Shown: positions 1 through 8,055 of the stretch, in pieces
How positions within the stretch are numbered: the stretch's first letter is position 1
Layout: every line of letters begins with the position of its first letter
From: Lysinibacillus fusiformis
GTDB lineage: Bacteria; Bacillota; Bacilli; Bacillales_A; Planococcaceae
Direction of reading: 5' to 3'
DNA length: 64,000 nt
NCBI RefSeq assembly: GCF_007362955.1
Contig: NZ_CP041696.1
Span: 682,001-746,000 of the forward strand
Program-made: the position numbers and the translations under genes
Notes under the pieces: model-generated
The model's database searches: none
The model's input: only the letters and a program-made list of their open reading frames with translations
What the model was told of the DNA's origin: nothing

Positions 1-281
1 TTCCTTTTCCACTGACTATAGCAAGGAAAAATAGCACTGCCTAGACCTTTGACTAAACTAATTATTTGGTAAACATTATAGCTAGATTTATTTATTTTCA
101 GCATTTTTTGTGTGGATGCACCGTTTGAGAATGCCTTGCCATTCGAATTGAGCGACTGAACGTTGGAATTGAGCGACTGATCCACGGCATTGAGCGGCCA
201 CGTTGAACAATTGAGCGAGCTTTTACAAGGATTGAGCGACCCTCTAATTTTATTGGGCGACTGCCCCCTCAAACCTCAAAT
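1..281. other. Intergenic region downstream of pheT
   Basis: No gene is visible on either strand. Positions 1-146 are AT-rich with no clear signal. Positions 147-267 hold the 21-bp repeat array described separately, and the pheT terminator starts at 282. The neighbouring gene beyond position 1 lies outside the window. Confidence 0.6.
147..267. repeat. Six-unit array of a 10-bp box with an exact 21-bp period
   Basis: The box ATTGAGCGAC and close variants begin at 147, 168, 189, 210, 231 and 252, every step being exactly 21 bp. The boxes are conserved and the roughly 11-bp stretches between them are not. The last copy reads ATTGGGCGAC. The array lies just beyond the pheT terminator and overlaps no credible gene. 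Twenty-one bp equals two helical turns or seven codons. Function is unknown; it may be a genus-specific intergenic repeat or a protein-binding array. Confidence 0.8.
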
Positions 282-310
282 AAAAAAAAGACTGCCCCGT
301 AGGACAGCCC
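282..310 (-). terminator. pheT terminator
   Basis: On the minus strand an 8-bp stem (GGCTGTCC with GGGCAGTC, including G-U pairs) is closed by a short loop and followed by eight T. It lies about 12 bp past the pheT stop codon and should end the pheST transcript. Confidence 0.8.
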
Positions 311-322
311 TTCGAAATGTAA

Positions 323-2740
323 TTAACGTACTTCTGTGCCTTCAATTGTAGCGATGGCTTTTAATACTTTATTGTGTGCTGCGACAACCTCTTCGTCTGT
401 TAGTGTACGTTCTGGGTCAAAGTACGTTAATGAGAAGGCAACCGATTTTTTGCCAGCTTCCATTTTCTCACCCTCATATACATCGAATATACGAATGTCT
501 TTTAACAGTTTCACGCCTGCCGAGTGAATTACAGCAACTACTTCTCCAGCCGCAGTCGCACGATCCATCACAAGTGCGATATCACGAGACATAGCAGGGA
601 ATCGTGGCACTGGTTTGTAACCTAGTGGTGCTTCATTTGTAGTAGCGGCCAGTAAAGCTACTAAGTTCATTTCCATCACATACGTATCTTTCACACCCCA
701 AGTTTTTTGCTCAGCAGGGTGTAACCCACCAATAATGCCGACTTTTTCGCCGTCTAATAGGATGCTTGCTGTACGTCCTGGGTGTAGACCGTCTACTTGT
801 GCTTTTACGAAGGAAATACGTTGGGCAAGACCCAGCTTACTAACAACCCCTTCAACAATTCCTTTTAGTACGAAGAAATCTACTTCTTTTTTCTCGCCTT
901 GCCAAGCATGATCTAACCATTTACCCGTTAGAACTGCTGCTACATGCTCTTCCTCAAAAGGTTGACCTTCTGCTGATTGACCAAGGAACACAGAGCCAAC
1001 TTCATATAATGCCACACTGTCCGCCTTACGTGCAACGTTATATGCAGCGGCCTCAATTAAATGTGGAATTAAGCTTTGACGAAGCGTTGAACGATCTTCA
1101 CTCATTGGCATTAATAAACGCGTTACTGGTTCCGCTTTTAATGCAAAACGTTGTGATAATGCTTCGGAAGTTAATGAATAGGTTACTGCTTGATAAAGAC
1201 CTGCACCCTCCATGTAGGTACGTACTACGCGACGGTTTGCTTGATAAGGTGTTAGGCTTCCTACTTGGTTGGCACCCTCTAGTAATGTCATTGGAATTTC
1301 ATCGTAGCCGTAAAGACGTGCGATTTCTTCCACAATATCCTCTTCAATTTTAATATCCTGACGACGTGTTGGCGCATCAATAATTAATAATCCATTTGCC
1401 GCCTCTACACCAAATTTTAAACGCTCTAAAATGGACAGCATATCTTCTAATGAGATTTTCATACCTAGACGCTCATTGATAAAATCTGGCGAAACAACTA
1501 CACGTGCTGGTGTTTTATCTAATTCGTCCACGATGCACGTACCTTCTAGCACTTCACCACCAGCTAATTCAGCAAGTAATGCCGCTGCACGTTCGGCAGC
1601 AGGTACAACACGGTTTGGATCGACACCTTTTTCAAAGCGAGCTGATGCATCTGAGCGAAGGCCAAGGTTACGTGAAGTTTGTCGAACTGTTAAGCCATCA
1701 AAGTAAGCAGATTCAATAACAACCGTTGTTGTAGTTTCTGTTACTTCCGAGTTTGCTCCACCCATTACACCCGCAATAGCTACCGGCTCTTTGCCATTTG
1801 TAATCACTAAATCAGTCGCTTTTAATGTACGCTCCAGGTCGTCTAAAGTAGTAATTTTTTCACCTTCTGTTGCTTTACGTACAACAATTTCACCTGTTGC
1901 AAGGCTGTCGTAGTCGAATGCATGAAGCGGTTGACCATACTCCATTAAGATGTAGTTTGTCACGTCGACTACATTATTGTGTGGACGTACACCAGCTGCC
2001 ATTAAGCGGTGTTGTAACCACATTGGTGATTCTGCAATTTTTACATTTTTCACGACTTTTGCCACATACATCGGATTCGCTTGTAAATCTTCTACGCGAA
2101 GTTTTAACACGTCCCCTGCTTTTTCAGATGATGTGTTGTATGCGATTTCTGGATATTTTACTTCTTCCGAAAGAATAGCACCGACCTCATACGCTACACC
2201 CAGCATAGAAAGTGCATCCGAGCGGTTTGGTGTTAAACCAAGCTCTAACACGATGTCACGTAAACCTAAAAGTGCAAGTGCATCAGAACCCACTTGTGCC
2301 TCAGTAGGTAACACGTAAATGCCTTCTGCATAAGCTTTTGGCACGAGCTTACCTTCAATACCAAGCTCTTGTAATGAACAAATCATACCGTTCGATTCAT
2401 GACCACGAAGTTTTGCTTTTTTAATTTTAATGCCACCTGGTAAATGTGCACCTGGGCGAGCAACAATGACTTTCTGTCCTGCATCAACATTTGGCGCACC
2501 ACAAATAATTTGTTGTGGTTCAGCTTCACCAACATCTACTTGGCAAATATTTAATTTGTCTGCTTCAGGATGTTTTTCTTTGGATACGACATAGCCGACA
2601 ACGACTTTATCCATACCTCTAGTACGGTCGATTACTGCGTCTACCTCAATCCCAGAGCGCGTAATTTTTTCTGCTAACTCTTCAGGCGCTAAGTCCTGTG
2701 TGCTTACATAATCTTTTAACCATTCCAATGATACTAACAT
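323..2740 (-). CDS. pheT: Phenylalanine--tRNA ligase beta subunit
   Basis: This is the editing and tRNA-binding subunit of the cytosolic (alpha-beta)2 phenylalanyl-tRNA synthetase, which charges tRNA-Phe. The 805 residues match the usual bacterial length. Visible parts are the N-terminal EMAP/OB-type tRNA-binding domain (about 40-150, with the segment HPEADKLNICQVD), the B3/B4 editing region and B5 domain in the middle (RRQDIKIEEDIVEEIARLYG), and the C-terminal ferredoxin-fold anticodon-binding domain (PVPRFPAMSRDIALV near 710). It starts 12 bp after the pheS stop, so the two are co-transcribed under the upstream Phe T-box. Confidence 0.97.
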   Translation of the reverse strand: MLVSLEWLKDYVSTQDLAPEELAEKITRSGIEVDAVIDRTRGMDKVVVGYVVSKEKHPEADKLNICQVDVGEAEPQQIICGAPNVDAGQKVIVARPGAHLPGGIKIKKAKLRGHESNGMICSLQELGIEGKLVPKAYAEGIYVLPTEAQVGSDALALLGLRDIVLELGLTPNRSDALSMLGVAYEVGAILSEEVKYPEIAYNTSSEKAGDVLKLRVEDLQANPMYVAKVVKNVKIAESPMWLQHRLMAAGVRPHNNVVDVTNYILMEYGQPLHAFDYDSLATGEIVVRKATEGEKITTLDDLERTLKATDLVITNGKEPVAIAGVMGGANSEVTETTTTVVIESAYFDGLTVRQTSRNLGLRSDASARFEKGVDPNRVVPAAERAAALLAELAGGEVLEGTCIVDELDKTPARVVVSPDFINERLGMKISLEDMLSILERLKFGVEAANGLLIIDAPTRRQDIKIEEDIVEEIARLYGYDEIPMTLLEGANQVGSLTPYQANRRVVRTYMEGAGLYQAVTYSLTSEALSQRFALKAEPVTRLLMPMSEDRSTLRQSLIPHLIEAAAYNVARKADSVALYEVGSVFLGQSAEGQPFEEEHVAAVLTGKWLDHAWQGEKKEVDFFVLKGIVEGVVSKLGLAQRISFVKAQVDGLHPGRTASILLDGEKVGIIGGLHPAEQKTWGVKDTYVMEMNLVALLAATTNEAPLGYKPVPRFPAMSRDIALVMDRATAAGEVVAVIHSAGVKLLKDIRIFDVYEGEKMEAGKKSVAFSLTYFDPERTLTDEEVVAAHNKVLKAIATIEGTEVR

Positions 2741-2752
2741 TTTATGTCCCCC

Positions 2753-3790
2753 TTACGCCTCTGTTCGCTCGAATTGTGATAAGAAACGTGTGTCACTTGT
2801 ATAGAAATGACGAATATCGTCGACTCCATATTTTAGCATTGCGATACGCTCTGCACCGATACCGAATGCAAAACCAGAAACTTTCTTCGGATCATAGCCA
2901 GCCATTTCAAGTACATTTGGATGTACCATACCTGCACCTAAAATTTCAATCCAGCCAGTACTTTTACACACGTTACAGCCTGAACCACCACATTTGAAGC
3001 AAGAGATATCCATTTCAACAGACGGTTCTGTGAATGGGAAGAAACTCGGACGTAGACGAATTTCACGGTCTGCACCGAACATTTTTTTCGCTAAAGTATC
3101 TAAAGTACCTTTCAGATCACTCATTCGAATATTTTCGCCAATGACTAAACCTTCAATTTGCATGAATTGGTGAGAGTGTGTAGCGTCATCGTTGTCACGA
3201 CGGAATACTTTCCCTGGACAAATAATACGAATCGACTCACCTTTTTTGGCCTCCATTGTACGTGCTTGAACAGGAGATGTATGCGTACGTAGTAATATTT
3301 CCTCGGAAATATAGAACGAATCTTGCATATCACGAGCAGGATGTCCTTTTGGTAAGTTCAATGCCTCGAAATTATAGTAATCCTTCTCTACTTCAGGTCC
3401 TTCTGCAATTTCGTAGCCCATGCCGATAAATAAATCTTCAATTTCTTCGATGACACGTGTTAACGGATGACGGTTGCCGACTTTGATTTCACGTCCAGGT
3501 AATGTGACATCAATCGACTCACTGGCTAATTTTTCAGCAATCGCTGCTTCTTCCAAAACAGTCACCTTTGCTTCCAGTACCGCTGTTACATTTTCACGAA
3601 CAGTGTTGACTAAAGCCCCCATTTTCGGACGTTCTTCAGCAGATAATTTACCCATCCCTTTTAATAAATCAGTGATTGGTCCCTTTTTCCCCAAATATGC
3701 TACACGCACATCATTTAGTTCTTTTAAATTTGCTGCTGCCTCAATTTTCGTTAGTGCTTCTTGCTCTAACTGCTTTAATTGCTCTTCCAT
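2753..3790 (-). CDS. pheS: Phenylalanine--tRNA ligase alpha subunit
   Basis: Catalytic subunit of phenylalanyl-tRNA synthetase; it activates Phe with ATP and transfers it to tRNA-Phe together with PheT. Length (345 aa) is normal. It has an N-terminal coiled-coil arm (about 1-85), then the class II core with motif 2 around [19 protein letters not shown] and motif 3 near the C-terminus ([17 protein letters not shown]). A Cys cluster ([12 protein letters not shown], about residue 260) occurs in many bacterial PheS. The start has a strong AAGGAGG-type site. It is first in the pheST operon and sits behind a T-box leader. Confidence 0.97.
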   Translation of the reverse strand: MEEQLKQLEQEALTKIEAAANLKELNDVRVAYLGKKGPITDLLKGMGKLSAEERPKMGALVNTVRENVTAVLEAKVTVLEEAAIAEKLASESIDVTLPGREIKVGNRHPLTRVIEEIEDLFIGMGYEIAEGPEVEKDYYNFEALNLPKGHPARDMQDSFYISEEILLRTHTSPVQARTMEAKKGESIRIICPGKVFRRDNDDATHSHQFMQIEGLVIGENIRMSDLKGTLDTLAKKMFGADREIRLRPSFFPFTEPSVEMDISCFKCGGSGCNVCKSTGWIEILGAGMVHPNVLEMAGYDPKKVSGFAFGIGAERIAMLKYGVDDIRHFYTSDTRFLSQFERTEA

Positions 3791-3842
3791 GTGTTAAATC
3801 CTCCTTGTTCATTAGAATGCCCGCTTGCGCGTATGACACAAA

Positions 3843-4105
3843 AAAACCTCGCCCCTAAAAAAGGGACGAGGACATATTCGCGGTACCACCCTAGTTATTG
3901 CACGATAAAAACCGCACAATCACTTCATTGCCATAACGACTCGATTGAAGCCGGCATACCTTTACAGCATTTCGCTGGTCCCGGTAGCTGCTCGCGGGCT
4001 GAATTCAAAACTGCATTGGTACGGCGCTGGCTCTCAATCTCCGGCCTACGCTCCCTGTCGTCCATTCACAATCTTTACTACTTCCCGGTCATAGCATTTT
4101 CGTAT
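3843..4105 (-). promoter_or_regulatory. T-box riboswitch (Phe) of pheST
   Basis: Read on the minus strand, the leader holds a long Stem I region, the conserved T-box GGTGGTACCGCG (complement of 3881-3892), and a terminator stem (CCTCGTCCC with GGGGCGAGG, 3846-3872) followed by a T-run. A TTC triplet in the context TGAATTCAG (near 4002-4010) fits a phenylalanine specifier. Uncharged tRNA-Phe would stabilise the antiterminator and allow pheST transcription. The specifier is assigned by context, not by folding. Confidence 0.93.
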
Positions 4106-4176
4106 ACATGATTACATTTAAAAGTGATTATACAATAATAAGCTGTTACATTTCAAGGGAGATATGCCCGTAAACA

Positions 4177-4335
4177 GCGATAATTATGGTACCATCAGCA
4201 TTTGTTTGCTTTTAGCGGCGATTTTTGCGGTGCCATCATCGATTCCTTCACTTCTATCAGCGATTTTAACGGTGCTATCAGCGATTCCTTCATTTCTATA
4301 AGCGATTTTAACGGTGCTAGCAACGATTACTTTAC
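4177..4335. repeat. Array with 21-bp period and 42-bp higher-order repeat
   Basis: Boxes of the form GCGATT recur at 4218, 4239, 4260, 4281, 4302 and 4323, exactly 21 bp apart, with two looser copies upstream from 4177. Two unit types alternate: one continues TTAACGGTGCTATCA, the other CCTTCATTTCTATAA, giving a 42-bp higher-order repeat. The array starts directly at the stop codon of the RNA methyltransferase gene on the minus strand and ends before the pheS T-box. The box differs from that of the array at 147-267 but the period is the same. Confidence 0.85.
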
Positions 4336-5091
4336 AAACCCGTACAAAACAATTCCTGTGGCAACAGCTACATTTAATGATTCAGCTTGTCCAATTATTG
4401 GAATGATAATATTTTGATCTGTCATTGCTAATAACTGTGGATGGATACCACTACCTTCATTACCCATCATGATTGCAAATGAACCGTTATGCTGAATATC
4501 ACGATAAATAACAGCATCCTCTTCCAGTGCAGTTCCAAATACTGGTACACCATTGTCCTGAAGCATATCAATCCAATCCTCTAAATCTCCACGTACTACA
4601 GGGACATGGAAATGAGAGCCCTGCGCAGAACGCAGCGTTTTAGGATTATATAAATCCGCGCAACCCTTGCCAAGTATAACTGCGTCCAAACCTGCTGCAT
4701 CCGCTGTACGAATCATTGTTCCAATATTCCCCGGATCCTGCACCGCATCAATTAGTAACACCTTACGCCAAGAAGCCATCGTCTCTTCTTCTACAGCTGG
4801 TTGCTTACAAACCGCAAATACCCCCTGAGATGTCTCCGTTTCAGCAAACTCCTTCGTCACAGCCGCTGTCACTTCCACCATTGACACATCGTCAATCGGC
4901 CAGAGCATCGGCAAATCAACACCCTCACGGACAATTAGCTGTAGTACTTGTTCGTTATTTTTCAAAGCTTCCTCTACCAAATGGAAACCTTCCACTAAAA
5001 ATTCACCCGAACGCTCACGCTCTTTGCGTGTCGTAGCTAATTTCTTCCAATATTTCACTAACGCATTTTGCGTAGATTCAATTCTCTTCAT
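4327..5091 (-). CDS. ysgA: SpoU/TrmH-family RNA 2'-O-methyltransferase (YsgA-like)
   Basis: Predicted SAM-dependent ribose 2'-O-methyltransferase acting on rRNA or tRNA. The 254 residues hold an N-terminal SpoU substrate-binding domain (about 1-95) and a C-terminal SPOUT trefoil-knot domain with the three family motifs: DPGNIGTMIRTADAAG (about 147-162), a middle IMMGNEGSGIH segment (about 212-222), and the final QAESLNVAVATGIVLY. Its place next to pheST is that of B. subtilis ysgA. The exact target base is unknown. The stop codon lies at the edge of the 21-bp-period array. Confidence 0.9.
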   Translation of the reverse strand: MKRIESTQNALVKYWKKLATTRKERERSGEFLVEGFHLVEEALKNNEQVLQLIVREGVDLPMLWPIDDVSMVEVTAAVTKEFAETETSQGVFAVCKQPAVEEETMASWRKVLLIDAVQDPGNIGTMIRTADAAGLDAVILGKGCADLYNPKTLRSAQGSHFHVPVVRGDLEDWIDMLQDNGVPVFGTALEEDAVIYRDIQHNGSFAIMMGNEGSGIHPQLLAMTDQNIIIPIIGQAESLNVAVATGIVLYGFVK

Positions 5092-5238
5092 CGTTCTCGT
5101 ACCGCCTTTTTCCTATTTACTGCTCTTTATTATACCTTAGAAAATGGGGGAATTCATAGTCAAGGAGAAAAAGCATCTTACAAATCTCACTACGGTTAAA
5201 TTCTCAAGTAAATAATCTTGTCAAAATTTAAACTGAGT

Positions 5239-5266
5239 GAAAAAAGACTGTGGTTTCCCACAGCCT
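5239..5266 (-). terminator. Terminator after the cytosine methylase gene
   Basis: On the minus strand the stem GGCTGTGG-GAAA-CCACAGTC is followed by six T. It lies just past the methylase stop codon and closes the restriction-modification island. Confidence 0.85.
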
Positions 5267-5271
5267 AGTAA

Positions 5272-6522
5272 TCAAATATTTAACTCAATTTGTTCTGAGG
5301 TAATATGCTCATTTGCTTCAATTTCAACAATAGTTTGTCCCATTTTTTCTATTAAATCTACAACTAGTGCGTTCCCCATACAGAAATAACGCATTCGGTT
5401 GGGCATTGTCGCTGTCCAATTATCAGGAAAACCATTTAATCGTTCACATTCAACTGGTGATAAATATCGTTTTCGACCATTTACTTCAACTATATGTGTA
5501 CTACGATTAACAGAACCTTCGCTTGTAAGCATTGTACGTCCAGGACCGTTTATATCATCAGTTGGAGACATACCGCCCTCAGAAAAGATATATTTATGTC
5601 CATCAGCTGATGTACGTTCAATTTTTTTAGGTCCCCGTAAATATGCAAACTTTTCAGCGACTTTTTCATTTAAATAAAGATTATCGTCAATCATTGATTC
5701 ATCCAATAATACATCTTTTAAAGGAATAAAATGTTCTTCTTTGACCTGTGGTTGCGCCGTAAATACATGACCACCTGTCATTATTCCAGCAGTATAAAAA
5801 CCAAATGAAAAATCATCTGAAATTTCAACTACATCATTAGGTAATTCAACTGTAGAAATGCGATTTTGATAAGGCTCTTCCAGCACAGGGAAGGTTTTCG
5901 CAAAGAATCCTTCTTTAAAGAGTCTTTCATTTTCTGAAAAAACCGACTGTCGATTTGCATAGTCAAGTGTATTCTTATAAGCAAAAATAAACACTCGACG
6001 TCGCTTTTGTGCAGCACCATATTCCGCTGCATTAACAACACGCCATTCTACAATATAATTCAAATCACGGAATGTAGCTAACATCACTGCGAAATCTCGT
6101 CCACGTTGCTTAGAAGGTGATTTTAATAGTCGATCGACATTCTCAAGTAATACATATTTTGGATGTGAATTTTCAAGTACACGCTTTATCTCCCAAAAAA
6201 GTACACCCTTTTTCCCTTCCAGCCCCTTTTCTCCAGAAAGCGAACGAGCCACAGAGTAATCTTGACAAGGAAATCCTCCCACTAATAAATCTATCTCTAA
6301 TTCTTGAAAAACAGAATTAGGAACTGTAGTAATATCGTCATTACTATGGATTCCTTCTTCAAAATTGTGTGTATAACATTCGTATGCATGCTGTAATTTA
6401 CGGGATGGCTCCCATTGGTTAGCCCACACGGTTTTAAAAACTTGTGAGTTCGCTTTTTCCAAACCTAATCGAAATCCGCCCACGCCCGCAAACAACTCGA
6501 CTACATTTAGCACTTCTTTCAT
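5272..6522 (-). CDS. DNA (cytosine-5) methyltransferase of a type II R-M system
   Basis: Modification enzyme that puts a methyl group on C5 of cytosine, protecting the host site. From Met at 6522 the protein has 416 residues: motif I FAGVGG (11-16), motif IV GFPCQDYS with catalytic Cys86, motif VI ENVD, motif VIII QKRRRVFIFAYK, a target-recognition region, and motif X GNALVV near the C-terminus. The open frame extends 19 codons further upstream, but the site AGAAAGGATG eight bases before this ATG decides the start. The partner is the Sau3AI-like endonuclease at 8056-9414, so the site is probably GATC; that is inferred from the partner, not from the methylase itself. Confidence 0.93.
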   Translation of the reverse strand: MKEVLNVVELFAGVGGFRLGLEKANSQVFKTVWANQWEPSRKLQHAYECYTHNFEEGIHSNDDITTVPNSVFQELEIDLLVGGFPCQDYSVARSLSGEKGLEGKKGVLFWEIKRVLENSHPKYVLLENVDRLLKSPSKQRGRDFAVMLATFRDLNYIVEWRVVNAAEYGAAQKRRRVFIFAYKNTLDYANRQSVFSENERLFKEGFFAKTFPVLEEPYQNRISTVELPNDVVEISDDFSFGFYTAGIMTGGHVFTAQPQVKEEHFIPLKDVLLDESMIDDNLYLNEKVAEKFAYLRGPKKIERTSADGHKYIFSEGGMSPTDDINGPGRTMLTSEGSVNRSTHIVEVNGRKRYLSPVECERLNGFPDNWTATMPNRMRYFCMGNALVVDLIEKMGQTIVEIEANEHITSEQIELNI

Positions 6523-6627
6523 AAGCGAACATCCTTTCTGTTTTTCTTTTATTATAATAAAAATCCGCTGAAAGATCAACTATTTTGTATCGAAGTATTT
6601 ATCATATCATAATTTTTCAAAACCTCA

Positions 6628-7779
6628 TTATTTTACTTCATGAAATTCAAGATTTTTAGTTTGCTCATCATAGACATATTTAATCAACTTTAATTTTGTC
6701 CATTCATCTGTTATAGGAGGCCTTCTTCCTTGTATAAAAGCTCTTTTTCCAACTTCATTTCTCAATTCAATTACTTCGTTTGGAAAATCACTTGCTACGA
6801 TAAATGCTTCAATCATATTGTAATCTCCAAAGCTGTATTCTTGATTAATCCAGTCAACATATTTCATGGCCTGATGAATAACCTCTTCATTAGCAATATC
6901 TTTTTTTATTTCAATCATTAAATATTTTGAAATTGTATTGAAATTGGGGATGTATTTATATCCAAAAATATCCATTTTATCTACATAAAATACTGGTTTG
7001 AATGGTGATGCTACAACTTGATGCGAAATATAATCCCAGTTACCAAAAATACATTTAGAATTATTCACAATATAATCAATAACCCCAGCTTCGATGGCCA
7101 TTTCATGCTTAATCAATTGTCCATCAGCAGCCAATTTTAAAATGTTTTTTGATGAAGCTTTATAATCCTCATTATGTAATTGCTTTATTCGATTATGAAT
7201 CTTTGAAGACACTCCAAATATATTTTCAGCATTTACAATTTCTTTCTCGTTTCGTTTTAAAATCACATCTAATAAGGCCTTATTTTCAATTTCATCAATT
7301 TTTATAAATGATAAATTCGCAAATACACGCAACATTTTAAAAGCAGATGGATTTGAAGCTAACACATCATCCATATCTATGCCTTCTTCAAAAAAATATG
7401 GTGAAGGTTCAAATGTACAAATAAAGCGATTATTTAAAAATTCCTCTGAGGCATTCAAAATCATTTTTGATTTTAGTGTAGTATAACTTTCTGTTTTAGG
7501 TAAATCTGCTCCTGGAAAGTTCAAATGCTTGCATTCACCTTCAACTTTTACTAACTTACCTACCCCATATATTTTTCGGTCAATAAAAAAGTATACATTA
7601 TCTCCTTCCTTCATTGACAAATAATCAGCAAACGTTCCTTCCTGAGGAATGTTCCATTTATCCTTTTTAATCTCCATATTTGTACTATATACGCCACTTT
7701 CAATAATCTCAGTTAGTACCTTTTTTATCTCTATTTCTTTTTTATTCTTGCTCTTTAAAGCAAATATATATCCAGCCAT
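6628..7779 (-). CDS. R-M-associated protein with NucS-like PD-(D/E)XK nuclease domain
   Basis: Not recognised as a named protein. Of its 383 residues, the N-terminal 120 look like a small EVE/PUA-type domain (SMKEGDNVYFFIDRKIYGVG at 55-74). The C-terminal part carries spaced residues that fit a NucS/DUF91-type PD-(D/E)XK fold: Glu226 and Glu230, Asp267/Asp270, then Glu290-x-Lys292 in YLMIEIKKD, followed by Gln303 and Tyr307. It lies between the methylase and a decayed HTH gene in a restriction island, all in one direction. Likely an accessory nuclease or modified-base reader; substrate unknown. The start has only a weak GAGGA site directly before ATG. Confidence 0.65.
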   Translation of the reverse strand: MAGYIFALKSKNKKEIEIKKVLTEIIESGVYSTNMEIKKDKWNIPQEGTFADYLSMKEGDNVYFFIDRKIYGVGKLVKVEGECKHLNFPGADLPKTESYTTLKSKMILNASEEFLNNRFICTFEPSPYFFEEGIDMDDVLASNPSAFKMLRVFANLSFIKIDEIENKALLDVILKRNEKEIVNAENIFGVSSKIHNRIKQLHNEDYKASSKNILKLAADGQLIKHEMAIEAGVIDYIVNNSKCIFGNWDYISHQVVASPFKPVFYVDKMDIFGYKYIPNFNTISKYLMIEIKKDIANEEVIHQAMKYVDWINQEYSFGDYNMIEAFIVASDFPNEVIELRNEVGKRAFIQGRRPPITDEWTKLKLIKYVYDEQTKNLEFHEVK

Positions 7780-7802
7780 TCCTCATTCTCACTTCCATAT
7801 AC

Positions 7803-8024
7803 TTATCTAGGTATAACATATTTTGATAGTTTAATAACCTTACTTAACTCTGTTTTATAAGATATTAATCCCTGACGAACTAATGATATCAGAGATTTTG
7901 TAATGCTGTCTTTCTATAATTTCTCCATATCTGATACCAAACAAATGAATATGTGCTACTTGTTTACCCCTTGGTGCTTAACTATACATTTTATCTATAT
8001 ATTTCCTAATTCATCAATAGACAT
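7803..8024 (-). pseudogene. Decayed small HTH-like protein gene in the R-M island
   Basis: A strong site (GGAGGGG, 8033-8039) precedes ATG at 8024, which opens MSIDELG and then hits TAG. Shifting frame gives KYIDKMYS, an in-frame TAA, then APRGKQVAHIHLFGIRYG and ERQHYKISDIISSSGIN. A second shift gives SYKTELSKVIKLSKYV and a stop at 7803-7805. Joined, these make a coherent protein of about 73 residues that resembles small HTH-like proteins found beside restriction genes. Two frameshifts and one stop point to a pseudogene, although sequencing error is possible. Confidence 0.7.
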
Positions 8025-8055
8025 ATTAATCCCCTCCAAAATACGTAGCAATCTT

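Noticed and set aside
147-267. CRISPR array
   Set aside because: Boxes are only about 10 bp with 11-bp gaps and drift between copies; CRISPR repeats are longer, nearly identical and have longer spacers. No cas gene is nearby. The same applies to 4177-4335.
1009-1353. Plus-strand open frames inside pheT and other minus-strand genes
   Set aside because: They overlap conserved genes in the opposite direction, have no ribosome sites and no recognisable domains.
5187-5202. Repeat CACTACGGTTAAA shared with 55114-55126
   Set aside because: A 13-base match between two places in 64 kb is expected by chance and has no flanking similarity.
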